From contig CACWJZ010000017.1 of NCBI GenBank assembly GCA_902761365.1, forward strand, positions 1 through 38,489: a stretch of DNA of 38,489 bases, written 5' to 3'. Position 1 is the stretch's first letter. The number at the start of each line of letters is the position of its first letter. Position numbers and translations under genes: made by a program. The stretch is from an uncultured Eubacteriales bacterium. GTDB lineage: Bacteria; Bacillota; Clostridia; Christensenellales; CAG-138. Below, piece after piece: positions 1-7,683 of the stretch. The notes below the pieces were generated by a model, which saw only the letters and a list, made by a program, of their open reading frames with translations, was not told the origin of the DNA and ran no database searches.

Positions 1-514
1 TCTGCATGATCATGTAGTTGAACTCCAGGAAGGAGAGCCCCTTCTCCATGCGCTGCTTGTAGCACTCGGCCCGGAGCATGTTGTTCACGGAGAAGCAGGG
101 ACCCACCTCCCGCAGGAGCTCCACATAGTTGAGGTTCAGCAGCCAGTCGGCGTTGTTGACCATCTGGGCCTTGCCCTCACCGAACTCGATGAACTTCTCC
201 ATCTGGCGCTTAAAGCAGGCGGCGTTGTGGTCGATGTCCTCCCGGGTCAGCATCTTGCGCATGTCGGTGCGGCCGGAGGGGTCGCCGATCATGGTGGTGC
301 CGCCGCCGATGAGGGCGATGGGCTTGTTCCCCGCCATCTGCAGCCGCTTCATGAGCGTCAGCGCCATGAAATGGCCCGCGGTCAGGCTGTCCGCCGTGCA
401 GTCGAAGCCGATGTAGAAGGTGGCTTTGCCGGCGTTCACCATGTTCCGGATCTCGTTTTCGTCGGTCACCTGGGCCAAAAGGCCCCGTTCGATCAGTTCC
501 TCATAGATTCCCAT
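1..514 (-). CDS. tyrS: Tyrosyl-tRNA synthetase, N-terminal part (runs off the window)
   Basis: Charges tRNA-Tyr with tyrosine in the cytoplasm. About 171 N-terminal residues are present. They begin [18 protein letters not shown] and include the class I Rossmann segment with [20 protein letters not shown]; the usual HIGH signature is reduced here to TAGH, a form of the type seen in some clostridial Tyr[17 protein letters not shown] and the [19 protein letters not shown] stretch follow. The KMSKS loop and the C-terminal S4 domain lie outside the window. The ATG at 512-514 is preceded by GAAAGGAAACAG, a reasonable ribosome binding site. The gene stands alone behind a T-box leader, which fits control by uncharged tRNA-Tyr. 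The identification rests on remembered family sequence and is firm. Confidence 0.96.
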   Translation of the reverse strand, partial: MGIYEELIERGLLAQVTDENEIRNMVNAGKATFYIGFDCTADSLTAGHFMALTLMKRLQMAGNKPIALIGGGTTMIGDPSGRTDMRKMLTREDIDHNAACFKRQMEKFIEFGEGKAQMVNNADWLLNLNYVELLREVGPCFSVNNMLRAECYKQRMEKGLSFLEFNYMIMQ

Positions 515-561
515 TGTCTGTTTCCTTTCGTGTATGTCGATATTTGGTTCTCTTTTCGGGC

Positions 562-584
562 GGGCGATTCGTGAATCGCCCCTA
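562..584 (-). repeat. Small palindromic repeat, copy a
   Basis: Minus strand GTAGG followed by the perfect inverted repeat GGGCGATTC-AC-GAATCGCCC. It shares the GTAGGGG(palindrome)CCCG format with the two copies at 692-733 and 731-773. It lies between the T-box terminator and the tyrS start. Confidence 0.6.
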
Positions 585-591
585 CGGTGTC

Positions 592-622
592 AAAAAAACG
601 TCCCCTGCCGAAACAGAGGACG
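592..622 (-). terminator. T-box intrinsic terminator
   Basis: On the minus strand GTCCTCTG pairs with CAGGGGAC around the loop TTTCGG, followed by G and seven T residues. It directly follows the T-box core, so it is the regulated terminator of the tyrS leader. Confidence 0.88.
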
Positions 623-691
623 ACAATAGCCGTGGTACCACCTCAATTCAAGGGACGCCCCGCAGGCGGACCCTTCTCCTTGGACGCTGTA

Positions 692-733
692 TCGGGCGCA
701 CCCGTCTGCCCCTACATTCGTGTTTCGCACGGG
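692..733 (-). repeat. Small palindromic repeat, copy b (tandem with copy c)
   Basis: Contains a GTAGGGG core and a hairpin CGGGTGCGCCCG on the minus strand. On the plus strand it is followed by ctacattcgtgtttcgcac, which is repeated with three changes at 751-770. Copies b and c form an imperfect tandem repeat of roughly 40 bp inside the T-box leader. Confidence 0.6.
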
Positions 734-773
734 ACGGGCAAGCCCGTCCCCTACATGCGTGTTTTGCACGGGA
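731..773 (-). repeat. Small palindromic repeat, copy c
   Basis: Perfect inverted repeat GGGACGGGC-AA-GCCCGTCCC at 731-750, followed on the plus strand by ctacatgcgtgttttgcac. See copy b for the tandem relation. Confidence 0.6.
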
Positions 774-889
774 TTCAGAGCAGCGGCTCCGGAATGTACT
801 TCGTGAAGCGTTGCTGTCGCCCTTCCACCGCCCGGGCGCTCTCTTGTCAGCGGGTCGCTCCCTACTCTTTCCTTCACAGCCTTGTGCCT

Positions 890-917
890 ATTATACCAGC
901 AGTTTTTGTTTTTGCAA
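890..917 (-). promoter_or_regulatory. Sigma-A type promoter of tyrS
   Basis: Minus strand TTGCAA (912-917) and TATAAT (890-895) are separated by 16 bp. The predicted transcript would start near 884, just ahead of T-box stem I. Confidence 0.75.
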
Positions 918-969
918 GATATTTCTTAGGGAAAATATCCCATCAACCCATATGAGTTTCTCTTTTTCC

Positions 970-1005
970 GCCGCTTTTTCTCTTTGTATAAAGAGAAAAA
1001 GCGGC
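970..1005. repeat. Hairpin repeat family, copy 1
   Basis: Perfect inverted repeat: GCCGCTTTTTCTCTTT, four-base loop GTAT, then its complement. It begins 10 bp after the stop codon of the exporter gene that ends at 1016. The flank GGAAAAAGAG is shared with copy 5 at 30578-30612. There is no T-run after the stem in the direction of the upstream gene, so it is not a standard intrinsic terminator, though it may protect the 3' end of the mRNA. Confidence 0.75.
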
Positions 1006-1015
1006 AAAAGAACCA

Positions 1016-2905
1016 TTACCGTCCCTGCTTCAGCTTCTCCTTCTCGAACTGCAGGGTGTAGAGCTGGTAGTACTTCCCCCGCTGCTCCAAAAGCTGGCGG
1101 TGGGTGCCCTGCTCCACGATCTCGCCGTGGGAGAGGACCAGGATGTTGTCGGCGTGCTGGATGGTGGAGAGCCGGTGGGCCACGATCAGCATGGTGCCGA
1201 TGTTCATCATCTTCTCCAGGGAGTCCTGAATGAGCACCTCCGTCTCCGTGTCGATGTTGGCGGTGGCCTCGTCCAGGATCATGACCTCGGGCTTGTGGAG
1301 GATGGTCCGGGCGAAGCTCAAGAGCTGCCGCTGGCCCGCGGAGAAGTTGTTGCCCCGCTCCCGCACGGGCTCGTCCAATCCCTTCTCCAGCCGGTCGATG
1401 AAGTGGTCCGCGTTCACGTACCGGCAGGCGGCCATGATCTCCTCGTCCTCCACCCCCTCCTTGCCCAGGAGGATGTTGGAGCGGATGGTGCCGGAGAACA
1501 GGAACACGTCCTGGAGCATCTGCCCGAAGTGGCGGCGGAGGGACGCGGTCTTGATCCTGCGGATGTCGATGCCGTCGATCAGGATCTGGCCCTTCTGGAA
1601 CTCATAGTTGCGGCAGATCAGCGACAGGATGGTGGTCTTGCCGGAGCCGGTGGCGCCCACGAAGGCCACGGTGTCCTTGGGGTTCACGTGGAAGGAGACG
1701 CCCTTCAATACCCACTCCCCGGGGATGTAGCTGAACCATACGTCCCTGAACTCGATCTCCCCGCGCACGTGCTCGAGCTCGATGGCGTCCGGGGCGTCCT
1801 GGAGCTTGGGCTCGATGTCCATGATGGTGAACACCTTCTCCGCCGAGGCGAAGGCGGACTGGAGCCAGTTGAACTGCTCGGCCAGGTTCTGGATGGGGTT
1901 GAAGAACTTGTTGATGTACATGTAGAAGCTGACGATGATCCCGGCGTTCAGGGTCTGCCCCAGAAACGACGTGCCGTCCAGATACCCCTTGCCCCCCAGG
2001 TAGAAGAGGCAGAGGATGGAGCTGATGTAGAGCATGTACACCAACGGCCGGAAGATGCCGAAGACCATGATCTGCTCCCGCTTCGCCTTGCTGAGGGCCA
2101 GGCTCTTGTCGGTGAAGTCCCGGAGCTTCGCCCCCTCCCGATTGAAGATCTGGGTGATCTTGATGCCGGACAGGTTTTCCGACAGGTAGGTGTTGATGTC
2201 CGTGGTCCGATCCTTCACCCGGCGGTAGGCCCGGCGGGCGAATTTGCGGAAGATCATGGTGAACAGGACGATGAAGGGCACGAAGCAGAGGACCATGAGC
2301 GTCAGCTCGTAGTTGAGGGCGATCATGGCCGCCAGCACGCCCACGATGACGAACAGGTTCTTGACCAGGTTGACAAGGAGGCTGGTGAACATGAGGGAGA
2401 TGGCGTTGGTGTCGTTGGTGACCCGGGTCACCAGCTTCCCCACGGGGGTGGCGTTCATCTGCTCATGGGACAGGCTCTCGATGTGGGTGAACAGGTCCTC
2501 CCTGAGGCCGGAAATGATCTTCTGCCCCACCTTCTGGAGCACGATGGCCTGGATGTAGGTGCAGGTCACGGACACGACGAGGATGCCCGCGTAGATGGCC
2601 ACCAGGCGGAAGAGCTCCCTGAGCTCGAAGTCGGCCTTGATGAGGTCCGTCACCTTGCCGATGATGGTGGGGGACAGGATGTCGTAGGCGATGCCCAGGA
2701 GCACAATGAAGCCCACGAAGAAGAACTGGCCCCGGAAGGGCTTGGCGTAGGCCAAAAGCCGCCGGACGATCTCGCCGTCCTTCATGTGCCGGTCGAAGCC
2801 GATGCTCTGCTTCTTGTCCTTGATGGAGGCGTAGGCCACGATCAGGATCAGGGAGAGGAAGCCGATGATGCCGCCCGTCAGCAGCAGGGGATAGTATGCA
2901 TGCAT
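1016..2905 (-). CDS. ABC exporter half-transporter with intact NBD (YheH/BmrD-like)
   Basis: Membrane-embedded half of a type IV ABC exporter, probably for drugs or other amphipathic compounds, about 629 residues. An N-terminal membrane helix comes before the six-helix ABC domain (roughly residues 50-340), followed by a nucleotide-binding domain. The NBD has Walker A GATGSGKTT, signature FSAGQRQLL, Walker B VMILDEATANID and the switch histidine in IVAHRLST. The Walker B glutamate is present, so this NBD should be catalytically competent. The ATG at 2903-2905 is chosen because AGGAGG lies 8 bp upstream; an in-frame GTG nine bases earlier would overlap that site. Only 13 bp separate it from the upstream partner gene, so the two are co-transcribed and probably form a heterodimer. 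The order (degenerate partner first) matches yheI-yheH of Bacillus. Confidence 0.92.
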   Translation of the reverse strand: MHAYYPLLLTGGIIGFLSLILIVAYASIKDKKQSIGFDRHMKDGEIVRRLLAYAKPFRGQFFFVGFIVLLGIAYDILSPTIIGKVTDLIKADFELRELFRLVAIYAGILVVSVTCTYIQAIVLQKVGQKIISGLREDLFTHIESLSHEQMNATPVGKLVTRVTNDTNAISLMFTSLLVNLVKNLFVIVGVLAAMIALNYELTLMVLCFVPFIVLFTMIFRKFARRAYRRVKDRTTDINTYLSENLSGIKITQIFNREGAKLRDFTDKSLALSKAKREQIMVFGIFRPLVYMLYISSILCLFYLGGKGYLDGTSFLGQTLNAGIIVSFYMYINKFFNPIQNLAEQFNWLQSAFASAEKVFTIMDIEPKLQDAPDAIELEHVRGEIEFRDVWFSYIPGEWVLKGVSFHVNPKDTVAFVGATGSGKTTILSLICRNYEFQKGQILIDGIDIRRIKTASLRRHFGQMLQDVFLFSGTIRSNILLGKEGVEDEEIMAACRYVNADHFIDRLEKGLDEPVRERGNNFSAGQRQLLSFARTILHKPEVMILDEATANIDTETEVLIQDSLEKMMNIGTMLIVAHRLSTIQHADNILVLSHGEIVEQGTHRQLLEQRGKYYQLYTLQFEKEKLKQGR

Positions 2906-2918
2906 GATCGTCACCTCC

Positions 2919-4691
2919 TCATTCCTTCGCTTCGTCCTCGAGCCGCTGAAGCTCCACCATCCGCCCGTAGGCGGGGCAGGTCTCCATGAGCTCAGCGTGG
3001 CTGCCCACGGCCAGGATGCGGCCGTCCTCCACGAAGACGATCTTATCGAGGCCCTCTATGGTGCTGATCCGGTGGGCGATCAGGATGGTGGTCTTCCCCC
3101 GCCGGGTCCTCTTCAGGTTCTCCAGGATGACCTTCTCCGTGTCCGTGTCCACGGCGGAGACGGAGTCGTCCAGTATGAGGATGGGCGCATTTTTCATCAG
3201 CGCCCGGGCGATGGAGATGCGCTGCTTCTGGCCGCCGGAGACGGTGACGCCCCGCTCGCCCAGGATGGTCTTATAGCGCTCCTTGAACTCCACGATGTTC
3301 CCGTGGACGTCGGAGAGCTTGGCCGCCTCCTTGACCGCGGCCTCGTCCATGGCGTCGAAGGCGAAGTTGATATTGTTGGCGATGGTGTCCGAGAACAGGA
3401 AGTTGTCCTGGGGCACGTAGGCGCAGCCCGCCCGGAGGGAGCGGATGGTGACGGTGTTCACGTCCCGGCCGTCCACGAACAGGGTGCCGTCGGGCACGTT
3501 GTAGGTCCTGAGGATCAGGTCCACGATGGTGGTCTTGCCCGCGCCGGTCTTGCCCACGATCCCCACGCTCTCCCCCGCCTCGATGGTGAAGGACACGTGC
3601 TCCAGGGCGTCGAACTCCCCGTCGGGGTAGCGGAAGGTCAAATCGCGGAACTCGATCCTGCCTTGCACCTGCTCCATGTCCGTGGCCCCGGGCCGATCCT
3701 GAACGTCGATCCTCGCCTCCAGCAGCTCCGAGACCCGGTTCATGGACGCCTTGCCCCGGGCGGTTTTCTCGATGAGCATGGACACGGCCATGACCGGCCA
3801 GACCACGGAGGTGAAGTAGGCGATGTACTCCACCAACTGCCCGGCGTCGAAGCGGCCCTTGTATACGAGATACCCGCCGTAGCCCAATATGACGCAGATG
3901 ACCGTCTCCACCAGGGTCATGATGGACACGTGCAGGAGCGTGGACGTGCGGGTGTAGCTCACGTTGGTGTTCTCGTTGTCGATGTTCAGCTTTTGGAAGC
4001 TTCTAAGCTGCACCAGCTCCTTCACGAAGGCCTTCACCACGGCATAGCCCGAAAAGCTCTCCTGGGCAAAGTCGCTGAGGTTGGAGAAGGCCTGCTGCCG
4101 GACCTCCCACTTCTTCATCATGGCCTTGCCCATGAACACCCCGATGCACAGCAGGATGCTGAGGGGGATCAGGGTGAGGAGGGTCAAGGTGAGGTCCATG
4201 CGGAGCATCTTCGAGAAGGCCAGGCCGCCCAAAAACAGGGCGTCGAAGAACATCAGCAGGCCGTCGCCGAAGCACTCCTGGATGGTGTCCAAATCGTTGG
4301 TGAACAGGCTCATCAGGTTGCCCACCTTGTTCACCTGGTAGTACTCCCTCGAGAGGTCCTTGCAGTGGTCGAACATGCGGATGCGGATGTCCGTCTCCAC
4401 CCGTATGGCGGAGCCGAAGAAGCACACCCGCCACAGGAACCGGCCGATGACCATGACCACGATGATGTACACGATGGGCAGGCACAGGTGGTCCAGCAGA
4501 AAGTCCATGGTGAAGGGCACCATGGCCCCGTCATACAGGACCTCGCCGGTGTTGAGGCCGTTGACCAGCATCCGGTAGAGCTCGGGCAGGATGAGCTGCA
4601 CGTAGTCCACCAAAATGAGGGCCACCGCCCCCAGCAGCAGGCGCGGCGCATATTTGAGATAGTAGCGGTTGATATGCTTTCCGAAGATCAA
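2919..4691 (-). CDS. ABC exporter half-transporter with degenerate NBD (YheI/BmrC-like)
   Basis: First gene of the exporter pair, about 590 residues: a six-helix ABC membrane domain (roughly 15-310) and an NBD with Walker A GKTGAGKTT, signature VSGGQKQR and Walker B ILILDDSVSAVD. The catalytic glutamate after Walker B is replaced by Asp. This is the known mark of the non-canonical ATP site in heterodimeric exporters such as BmrCD and TM287/288. The open frame extends to 4805, but a good promoter at 4743-4770 lies inside that extension, so the upstream residues cannot be translated from it. A TTG at 4689-4691 preceded by GGAAAGAG gives LIFGKHINRYY, where homologues begin. The TTG start is an inference. 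Confidence 0.9.
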   Translation of the reverse strand: MIFGKHINRYYLKYAPRLLLGAVALILVDYVQLILPELYRMLVNGLNTGEVLYDGAMVPFTMDFLLDHLCLPIVYIIVVMVIGRFLWRVCFFGSAIRVETDIRIRMFDHCKDLSREYYQVNKVGNLMSLFTNDLDTIQECFGDGLLMFFDALFLGGLAFSKMLRMDLTLTLLTLIPLSILLCIGVFMGKAMMKKWEVRQQAFSNLSDFAQESFSGYAVVKAFVKELVQLRSFQKLNIDNENTNVSYTRTSTLLHVSIMTLVETVICVILGYGGYLVYKGRFDAGQLVEYIAYFTSVVWPVMAVSMLIEKTARGKASMNRVSELLEARIDVQDRPGATDMEQVQGRIEFRDLTFRYPDGEFDALEHVSFTIEAGESVGIVGKTGAGKTTIVDLILRTYNVPDGTLFVDGRDVNTVTIRSLRAGCAYVPQDNFLFSDTIANNINFAFDAMDEAAVKEAAKLSDVHGNIVEFKERYKTILGERGVTVSGGQKQRISIARALMKNAPILILDDSVSAVDTDTEKVILENLKRTRRGKTTILIAHRISTIEGLDKIVFVEDGRILAVGSHAELMETCPAYGRMVELQRLEDEAKE

Positions 4692-4742
4692 GATGGGTCT
4701 CTTTCCGCCGGGCCCGGCCCGGACAAAGGCGTGGTAGTTCCT

Positions 4743-4770
4743 ATTATACGGGGAAATCGGGAAAAAGCAA
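4743..4770 (-). promoter_or_regulatory. Sigma-A type promoter of the ABC exporter operon
   Basis: Minus strand TTGCTT (4765-4770), 16 bp spacer, TATAAT (4743-4748). The predicted start is about 45 nt upstream of the TTG codon chosen for the first exporter gene. Confidence 0.75.
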
Positions 4771-4814
4771 GGGGGCGCAGGTTTTTCTTTTGCGGCGCCC
4801 GCCATGATAGAAGC

Positions 4815-4841
4815 GGCCCCGGGCGGAGCGCTCGGGGCCGG
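4815..4841 (-). terminator. Possible terminator after kduD
   Basis: Minus strand CGGCCCCG...CGGGGCCG, an 8-bp GC stem 17 bp after the kduD stop. What follows is CTTCTATC, not a strong T-run, so termination is plausible but not certain. Confidence 0.45.
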
Positions 4842-4857
4842 AGGGATGCAACGGGGG

Positions 4858-5661
4858 TTACGGCTGCTTGCCGATGTAGGCGAGGATCCCGCCGTCCACG
4901 TAGAGCACGTGGCCGTTGACGAAGTCGGAGGCGTCGGAGGCCAGGAACAGGGCGGGGCCCATGAGATCCTCGGGGGTGCCCCAGCGGGCGGCCGGGGTCT
5001 TGGCCACGATGAACTGGTCGAAGGGGTGGCGGCTGCCGTCGGGTTGCCGCTCCCGGAGGGGCGCGGTCTGGGGGGTGGCGATGTAGCCGGGCCCGATGCC
5101 GTTGCACTGGATGTTGTACTCGCCGTACTCGGAGCAGATGTTCCGGGTGAGCATCTTGAGGCCGCCCTTGGCCGCCGCGTAGGCGGACACGGTCTCCCGG
5201 CCCAGCTCGCTCATCATGGAGCAGATGTTGATGATCTTCCCATGGCCCTTCTTCATCATGCCGGGGATCACGGCCTTGGCGCAAATGAAGGGGGCGTTCA
5301 AGTCCACGTCCACCACCTTGCGGAAGTCCTCGGCGGACATGTCCAGCATGGGGATGCGCTTGATGATGCCGGCGTTGTTCACCAGGATGTCGATGGTGCC
5401 CACCTCCGCCTCGATCCGCTTCACCAGGGCCTGAACGGCAGCTTCGTCGGTCACGTCGCAGACGTAGCCCGTGGCGTCGATGCCCTGCTCCCTGTAGGAC
5501 GCCAGGCCCCGCTCCACATGGGCCGGGGTGATGTCGTTGAAGACGATCCTGGCGCCGGCGGCCGAAAAGGCCGTGGCGATGGCAAAGCCGATCCCGTAGC
5601 TGGCGCCGGTGATCCAGGCCACCTTCCCCTGCAGGGAAAACTTGTTCATATCAAAGCTCAT
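4858..5661 (-). CDS. kduD: 2-dehydro-3-deoxy-D-gluconate 5-dehydrogenase
   Basis: Short-chain dehydrogenase that reduces 2,5-diketo-3-deoxygluconate to 2-keto-3-deoxygluconate (KDG) with NAD(P)H, the step after KduI in pectin breakdown. It has 267 residues. The cofactor motif TGASYGIG is at 18-25, NNAG at 95-98, catalytic Ser148, Tyr161 and Lys165 (SAYAAAK), and the C-terminal segment VDGGILAYIG. The ATG at 5659-5661 follows GGGAGG by 7 bp; an open extension to 5757 lacks such a site and runs into palindromic DNA. It is separated from kdgK by an unusual hairpin array of about 330 bp, so it may be read from the upstream operon with attenuation or from its own promoter. A 12-bp palindrome lies just upstream. 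SDR paralogues are many; the KDG assignment leans on sequence style and on the neighbouring kduI, kdgA and kdgK. Confidence 0.9.
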   Translation of the reverse strand: MSFDMNKFSLQGKVAWITGASYGIGFAIATAFSAAGARIVFNDITPAHVERGLASYREQGIDATGYVCDVTDEAAVQALVKRIEAEVGTIDILVNNAGIIKRIPMLDMSAEDFRKVVDVDLNAPFICAKAVIPGMMKKGHGKIINICSMMSELGRETVSAYAAAKGGLKMLTRNICSEYGEYNIQCNGIGPGYIATPQTAPLRERQPDGSRHPFDQFIVAKTPAARWGTPEDLMGPALFLASDASDFVNGHVLYVDGGILAYIGKQP

Positions 5662-5681
5662 ACCTATACCTCCCAAATGTA

Positions 5682-5693
5682 TTTCAATTGAAA
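5682..5693. promoter_or_regulatory. 12-bp perfect palindrome upstream of kduD
   Basis: TTTCAATTGAAA lies 21 bp upstream of the kduD start and just before its ribosome binding site. It could be an operator for a dimeric regulator. The KdgR consensus known from enterobacteria has a related TGAAAC / GTTTCA style but is not the same. Function is an inference. Confidence 0.3.
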
Positions 5694-5705
5694 GCTTTAC
5701 TCCAC

Positions 5706-5728
5706 AAAAAAACCTCTCGCCGAGAAAC
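5706..5728 (-). terminator. Weak hairpin with T-run at the end of the hairpin array
   Basis: On the minus strand TTCTCGGCGAGAGG is followed by seven T residues. The stem is only 4-5 bp, so by itself it would be a weak terminator. It sits between the hairpin array and kduD and could help attenuate readthrough. Confidence 0.4.
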
Positions 5729-5732
5729 ACAA

Positions 5733-5992
5733 GCGCGGTGTAGCCGCGCGCACTCAACCAGCTGAGGAAGAACGTGCGGCTTCCGATATGTCAAAACCAG
5801 CGACATGCGCGGTGGTTTTGACACCCTACAGCTCTTGCCGCCCGGTGGCCCCAATGGGCCATAGGCAAGAGCTGGAAGCGAAGCGAAGGCTGAAGCGTCG
5901 TGACGTTTCAGATGTAAACGGAAACGTCACACTGAGTTTTGCTTTAGCAAAACTCACTCAGGCTGGCGAAGCCCATGGCTTCGGCAGCCTGA
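5733..5992. repeat. Array of six consecutive hairpins between kdgK and kduD
   Basis: Six inverted repeats follow one another with little spacing. 5733-5749: GCGCGG/CCGCGC. 5789-5823: TGTCAAAACCA/TGGTTTTGACA. 5829-5874: CAGCTCTTGCC/GGCAAGAGCTG, with a nested TGGCCC-type stem. 5900-5930: GTGACGTTTC/GAAACGTCAC. 5933-5956: TGAGTTTTGCT/AGCAAAACTCA. 5958-5992: a 16-bp stem with one mismatch, beginning one base after the kdgK stop. Each arm has a different sequence, so this is not a simple repeat, a CRISPR array or an integron. No coding sequence is visible; an open frame of 71 codons on the plus strand simply crosses the palindromes. It may be a composite of mobile palindromic elements or a structured RNA that sets kduD expression. 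Confidence 0.8.
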
Positions 5993-5993
5993 A

Positions 5994-7022
5994 TTATCGC
6001 TGAACTCTACCACTTCCGTCGCCGCCCATCAGCTTCTCCACGTCGGAGATGGACACCCGGTTGAAGTCGCCCAGGATGCTGTGCTTGAGGCAGCTGGCCG
6101 CCACGGCGAACTCCAATGCCTTCTGCCGATCTCCGTAGGCGGTGAGGCCGTAGAGAAGGCCGCCCGCGAAGCTGTCGCCGCCGCCCACCCGGTCCACGAT
6201 GTCGTTGATCTCGTAGCGCCGGGACTCGTAGAACCGGGTCCGATCGTTGAGGCAGGCGGCCCAGCCGTTAGAATCGGCGCTCTTCGATTCCCGAAGGGTG
6301 ATGGCGATCATCCGCATGTTGGGGTAGGCCTTGAGGACTTTGTCGCCCAGGGCCCGGTACTTGGCCCGGTCCAGGGAGCCAGACTCCACCACCACGTCCG
6401 TGGTGATGCCCAGGGACTTCTGCACGTCCTCCTCGTTGGCGATGGCCACGTCCACGTAGCGGGCCAGCTCGCCCATAACCTCGGAGGCCTTCTTGCCGTA
6501 TTTCCACAGGTTCTTGCGGTAGTTGAGGTCGCAGGACACGGTGATGCCCCGCTTCTTGGCCTCCCGCACGGAATCCAGGGAAAGGGCCATGGCGGTCTCG
6601 GAGATGGCCGGGGTGATGCCGGTGATGTGGAACCAGTCCACGCCCGCAAAGGCGGCGTCCCAGTCGATGTCGCCGGGTTTCGCCAGGGCGATGGCGGACC
6701 AGGCCCGATCGTACACCACCTTGGAGGGGAGTTGGTTGGCCCCGCCCTCCAGGTAGTAGATGCCCATGCGGCCGGCGTCGGTGCGGACGATGCGCGCGGT
6801 GTCCACGCCGAACTTCCTCAGCTCCTTCACGCACTCGTCCGCGATGGCGTTTTTGGGGAGCACGGTGAGGAAGGACACGTCCTGGCCGTAGTTGGCCAAG
6901 GACACGGCCACGTTGGCCTCGCCGCCGCCGAAGGTGGCCTCGAGCATAGGGCTCTGGAAGAACCGCTCTTGGCCGGGGGCCTTGAGCCGCAGCATGATCT
7001 CTCCGAAGGTCAAAAACTTCAT
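5994..7022 (-). CDS. kdgK: 2-keto-3-deoxygluconate kinase (PfkB family)
   Basis: Phosphorylates KDG with ATP to 2-keto-3-deoxy-6-phosphogluconate in the cytoplasm. It has 342 residues. The N-terminal ribokinase-type start is [17 protein letters not shown], the substrate-side glycine loop FGGGEANVA is at 31-39, and the PfkB C-terminal signature [12 protein letters not shown] is at 277-288 with Asp283 as catalytic base. The length is typical. The ATG follows GGGGAGGATCAGCGCC. It is the last gene of the ATPase-kduI-kdgA-kdgK operon, 15 bp after kdgA. The TAA stop is directly followed by the hairpin array. Confidence 0.95.
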   Translation of the reverse strand: MKFLTFGEIMLRLKAPGQERFFQSPMLEATFGGGEANVAVSLANYGQDVSFLTVLPKNAIADECVKELRKFGVDTARIVRTDAGRMGIYYLEGGANQLPSKVVYDRAWSAIALAKPGDIDWDAAFAGVDWFHITGITPAISETAMALSLDSVREAKKRGITVSCDLNYRKNLWKYGKKASEVMGELARYVDVAIANEEDVQKSLGITTDVVVESGSLDRAKYRALGDKVLKAYPNMRMIAITLRESKSADSNGWAACLNDRTRFYESRRYEINDIVDRVGGGDSFAGGLLYGLTAYGDRQKALEFAVAASCLKHSILGDFNRVSISDVEKLMGGDGSGRVQR

Positions 7023-7037
7023 GGCGCTGATCCTCCC

Positions 7038-7673
7038 CTATGGACGGGTCTTTTCGATGACCTGCCGGGCTTCCCGGCACAGGCCCTCGATCTTCTCAAA
7101 GCTGTGGGCCGCGATGTCCCCCTTGGGGCAGACCCAGCTGCCGCCCACGGCGTGCACCTGGGGCGCGGCGGCAAAGTCGGCGAGGTTCGCCGGGCCCACG
7201 CCACCGGTGGGGATGAACTTCACCCCGCCGAAGGGGCCGGACAGGGCCTTGAGGGCGGAAAGGCCGCCGTACACGTTGGCGGGGAAGAACTTGAGCACCT
7301 TCAGCCCGTGCTTCAGGGCCGCCATGATCTCCGTGGGGGTCACGCAGCCGGGGGTCACGGGCACGCTGTGCGCGCAGCACCAGCTCACGACCTCCTCGTC
7401 GTAGCCCGGGGAGACGATGAACCTGGCCCCGCATTCCACCGCCTCTTTGCACTGGTCCAAGGTCACCACCGTGCCCGCGCCCACCAGCATATCGGGGACC
7501 TTTTGAGCCACCCGGCGGATGGATTCGGGCGCCGCCGCCGTGCGGAAGGTGATCTCCGTCACGTCAACGCCGCCGCGGAGCATGGCCTTCGCCGTTTCCA
7601 CGGCGTCGTCCGCGTTCTCCAGGACCACCACGGGCACGATGCCGCAGGTCCGCATCCTTGCCAAAACGTCCAT
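7038..7673 (-). CDS. kdgA: KDPG / 4-hydroxy-2-oxoglutarate aldolase
   Basis: Class I aldolase that splits 2-keto-3-deoxy-6-phosphogluconate into pyruvate and glyceraldehyde 3-phosphate, the last step of the pathway. It has 211 residues and a TIM-barrel fold. VTEITFRT at 38-45 carries the conserved Glu40 and Arg44. GAGTVV is at 65-70, TPGCVTPTEI at 107-116, the Schiff-base Lys128 in LKFFPA, and the phosphate-binding PTGGV at 155-159. It lies 10 bp downstream of kduI and 15 bp upstream of kdgK, in one operon. Confidence 0.95.
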   Translation of the reverse strand: MDVLARMRTCGIVPVVVLENADDAVETAKAMLRGGVDVTEITFRTAAAPESIRRVAQKVPDMLVGAGTVVTLDQCKEAVECGARFIVSPGYDEEVVSWCCAHSVPVTPGCVTPTEIMAALKHGLKVLKFFPANVYGGLSALKALSGPFGGVKFIPTGGVGPANLADFAAAPQVHAVGGSWVCPKGDIAAHSFEKIEGLCREARQVIEKTRP

Positions 7674-7683
7674 GCTGCGCTCC

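Larger units (their letters stand above)
592..885 (-). promoter_or_regulatory. T-box riboswitch leader of tyrS
   Basis: The minus strand carries the conserved T-box core AGGTGGTACCACGG (complement of 631-644), which pairs with the acceptor end of uncharged tRNA. It is followed by a terminator hairpin with a T-run and, 78 bp later, by tyrS. The leader starts near AGAGTAGGGAGCGAC (about 858-870), typical of the base of stem I. A TAC triplet at 796-798 in GAAGTACATTCC is a plausible tyrosine specifier codon. T-box leaders read through the terminator when uncharged cognate tRNA binds. The segment between stem I and the antiterminator holds two copies of a small palindromic repeat (see separate entries), so this region is unusual. 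The fold was judged by eye only. Confidence 0.9.

Noticed and set aside
514..1233. Plus-strand open frames over the T-box leader
   Set aside because: The translation comes from RNA structure and palindromic repeats; the T-box core, terminator and promoter on the minus strand explain this DNA.
1100..2989. Long plus-strand open frame (629 codons) opposite the exporter genes
   Set aside because: Low-complexity His/Asp/Gly/Val-rich translation that mirrors the GC-rich minus-strand gene; no ribosome binding site or family features. The same applies to similar long plus-strand frames at 2904-4919, 17636-20386, 20229-22358 and 26782-28719.
5733..5992. CRISPR array or integron attC site
   Set aside because: The hairpin arms differ from each other and there are no regular spacers, cas genes or integrase.
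5788..6003. 71-codon plus-strand open frame in the hairpin array
   Set aside because: It only crosses palindromic DNA, has no ribosome binding site, and its translation has no recognisable features.
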